From: an uncultured Gammaproteobacteria bacterium
GTDB lineage: Bacteria > Pseudomonadota > Gammaproteobacteria > HK1
Assembly (NCBI GenBank): GCA_947258715.1
Contig: CAMYJH010000005.1
Location: 62,001-126,000, forward strand
DNA: 64,000 nucleotides
Reading direction: 5' to 3'
Under the pieces are notes generated by a model. It was not told the DNA's origin, searched no databases, and saw only the letters and a list, made by a program, of their open reading frames with translations. The position numbers were made by a program, and so were the translations under genes. The stretch's first letter is position 1. Each line of letters opens with the position of its first letter. This document shows, one piece after another, positions 62,506 through 64,000 of this stretch.

Positions 62506-63279
62506 TCAACTCGCGTCTGCGGCGCGCTTCAGCCGCGAATGCTCAACGTAATGCATCACTATATCGGCAAACGTTTTTAGAGCGCCAAAAAACAGCAGAC
62601 CAAGAGCAGACAAGATCTGCGTTACACCAAAGACGATCGTCAGGTGCATGGGGACGATTCGAATGTACGGGGTAAACATCAGGGTGCCGATATTCGGCGT
62701 TCCCTGGGCGTCAAGTTCCCGATTGTAGCGGTAGGAGTAATAGTGATTTATCGCAAATATGGCACTGCAGATGAGCAGTCCCATGTCGAGAACAGGCCCC
62801 TCTTTCACCTCCGCAATAACGAACACCAGATACCCTATGTGGAAAAATCCATAGTGAAGTGCGAAAAAGAACGCGGTGAATCTTTTGGTCGCCGCGGTCG
62901 GGTCGACCGCGCGATTATTGATTCGAAAGTTCTCGGTGGAAAATTTGTCCAGATTGAGGATACGAAAGAAATAGCTCACTCCTATGATGACGCTTTGCAC
63001 CCAATACACCAGCATCAGATCGATGAGACGCCAGCCCGATAGAATGGCGACGGCAAGCGCGACGATGTTAGAGACGCCAAGCAGCCAGATGGAACCGTCC
63101 GCCTGGACCGGCGGCGCTTTGTCGCCAGCGTTTGGCCAAGTGAACGCTTTCTTGGCGCGTTTCAGGTAGGCCTGATATTTGTGATAGGCGATTCCGCAGG
63201 CCGGGCACTGCCAGGACGGGACCCGAGCCTCTGCCTCGCGCACGTGTCCGCATTTGGGGCAAGCCGTCAGTGCGCTCAT
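62506..63279 (-). CDS. Membrane protein with N-terminal zinc ribbon (DUF6498-like)
   Basis: 257 residues. Zinc-ribbon start (CPKCGHVREAEARVPSWQCPACG), a cytoplasmic linker, then about six hydrophobic helices with MLVYWVQSVIIGVSYFFRIL, FFALHYGFFHIGYLVFV and a conserved-looking INHYYSYRYNRELD loop. The body resembles DUF6498 proteins. Function unknown. The start at 63279 places the zinc ribbon at residue 7. Confidence 0.8.
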   Translation of the reverse strand: MSALTACPKCGHVREAEARVPSWQCPACGIAYHKYQAYLKRAKKAFTWPNAGDKAPPVQADGSIWLLGVSNIVALAVAILSGWRLIDLMLVYWVQSVIIGVSYFFRILNLDKFSTENFRINNRAVDPTAATKRFTAFFFALHYGFFHIGYLVFVIAEVKEGPVLDMGLLICSAIFAINHYYSYRYNRELDAQGTPNIGTLMFTPYIRIVPMHLTIVFGVTQILSALGLLFFGALKTFADIVMHYVEHSRLKRAADAS

Positions 63280-63348
63280 AGACTCGATGTTTCCTCACTC
63301 CGAGGGTACAAAAAAGCCGGCGACGGAACCTCTAACGGCGGAATCACA

Positions 63349-64000
63349 CTAGCTGTCTAGGCTGAGGACGAATTTTTCCGCGTTGATGGAGACGTCATCC
63401 TCCCCCACCTGATCGAACGGATTTTCTAGATGCTCCTGAATGTTATCCAGGCTTACCAGAATGACTGTGAACAGGATCGGCATGATGTAGCCGAGTCCGT
63501 AGGCGTAGTCCTGGGCAATGTGAACGAAGTAGGGCCCGTAAAGCGGCGGCAGCACGGTGATGAAGACGTCGCTAAAAGACCTCAGAGTCCGCGGCGTTCT
63601 GTACTGGTAGATATGCTTGATGCTCTCGAATGCAACTACCATTTTGCTCAGGTATTGATTGCAGCGGGAGACCTCGCCCGAGGCGAGTCCGAGGCCTCGA
63701 AGGTCGTGCTTGATAAATTCTGAAAGTTTCGAGAACTGGCTGTAGACCGCCTTCTCGTTTTCGGGCATTGCGTCGAGCTGCTGCGCAAACAGCGTCCGAC
63801 AGGCCTTGAGCAAACCCCCCAGCAGAACCTTTGCCCTTTCGAGAGTCTCGGGGCTTGCGCCCTCCGGCCAGTCCCGAGCGGCGAAATAGATTGCTCTGCC
63901 GTGCGCCTTTATCGAGCCGTATTCGTCCAAGGCATTTTCGCGCCGCTTATAAGCCCCGCTGATGGAAAACACGATGGGGAAGACGACCGCCGTGGCGATG
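63349..64000 (-). CDS. Bestrophin-like/DUF4239-like membrane protein (5' truncated by window)
   Basis: C-terminal 217 residues; the frame is open to the window edge (upstream codons read IATAVVFPIVF before SISGAYKRRENALDEYGSIKAHGRAIYFAARDWPEG), so the true start lies beyond position 64000. Two further hydrophobic segments occur near residues 150-185 (VFITVLPPLYGPYFVHIAQDYAYGLGYIMPILFTVILVSLDNIQEHLENPFDQ); the NPFDQVGEDDVSIN tail is like bestrophin-type anion channels. The family assignment is tentative. Confidence 0.75.
   Translation of the reverse strand, partial: IATAVVFPIVFSISGAYKRRENALDEYGSIKAHGRAIYFAARDWPEGASPETLERAKVLLGGLLKACRTLFAQQLDAMPENEKAVYSQFSKLSEFIKHDLRGLGLASGEVSRCNQYLSKMVVAFESIKHIYQYRTPRTLRSFSDVFITVLPPLYGPYFVHIAQDYAYGLGYIMPILFTVILVSLDNIQEHLENPFDQVGEDDVSINAEKFVLSLDS

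Overview
The window is a chromosomal segment of a GC-rich gammaproteobacterium. The evidence is gene content and order: hflD next to mnmA (hflD is essentially restricted to Gammaproteobacteria), rng-yhdP, dnaX-ybaB-recR, and orn..nnr-tsaE-amidase all match the gammaproteobacterial core arrangement. Betaine/sarcosine catabolism and an Mrp-type cation/proton antiporter suggest a marine or saline free-living lineage, but I cannot place it below class. I found no rRNA, tRNA, CRISPR array, prophage or intact insertion sequence.

Layout. 1-4858: heterotetrameric sarcosine oxidase operon soxB(partial)-D-A-G, with a long inverted repeat between soxB and soxD. 4997-8745: two tandem paralogues built as receiver + degenerate GGDEF + degenerate EAL; a third copy lies at 54897-56648 on the other strand. 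9079-18668: housekeeping block (dnaX, ybaB, recR, phhB, orn, nnr, tsaE, amidase, hflD, mnmA). 18893-20332: two small conserved proteins (DUF4126, DUF4197). 20614-24953: a signalling block of a GlrR-like sigma54 activator, a CHASE2 hybrid histidine kinase and a lone HPt protein. 24979-30572: yhdP and rng. 31081-38502: a tightly overlapping Mrp-like operon (E-F-G-MbhDE-B-C-D-D'-small protein-D''). 38680-40203: mannose-1-phosphate guanylyltransferase/mannose-6-phosphate isomerase. 40855-47596: class III aminotransferase, ornithine-cyclodeaminase-like protein, non-pyrrolysine MttB-like methyltransferase, betaine-homocysteine-methyltransferase-like protein and a desaturase-like di-iron protein, probably N-methylated amine metabolism that could feed the sarcosine oxidase. 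47649-48632: a predicted pseudokinase. 48596-64000: a looser region of hydrolases, small membrane proteins, an OmpA-family lipoprotein, a MscS channel and a truncated membrane protein.

The main novelty candidates are: (1) the three-member family of catalytically degenerate c-di-GMP-type response regulators that share a CxxC motif where the EAL metal-binding loop should be, with stepwise loss of receiver-domain residues (one copy has Glu instead of the phospho-acceptor Asp); (2) the Ser/Thr pseudokinase with HRH and EFG in place of HRD and DFG; (3) the Mrp-like complex with three antiporter-type subunits, a stand-alone MbhDE subunit whose best start codon looks like AUA, and a conserved-looking 90-residue extra protein; (4) a 12-bp perfect inverted repeat whose arms are themselves palindromes spaced 21 bp apart; and (5) intergenic repeats made of short permuted words. 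All functional statements rest on motif reading; no database search was possible.
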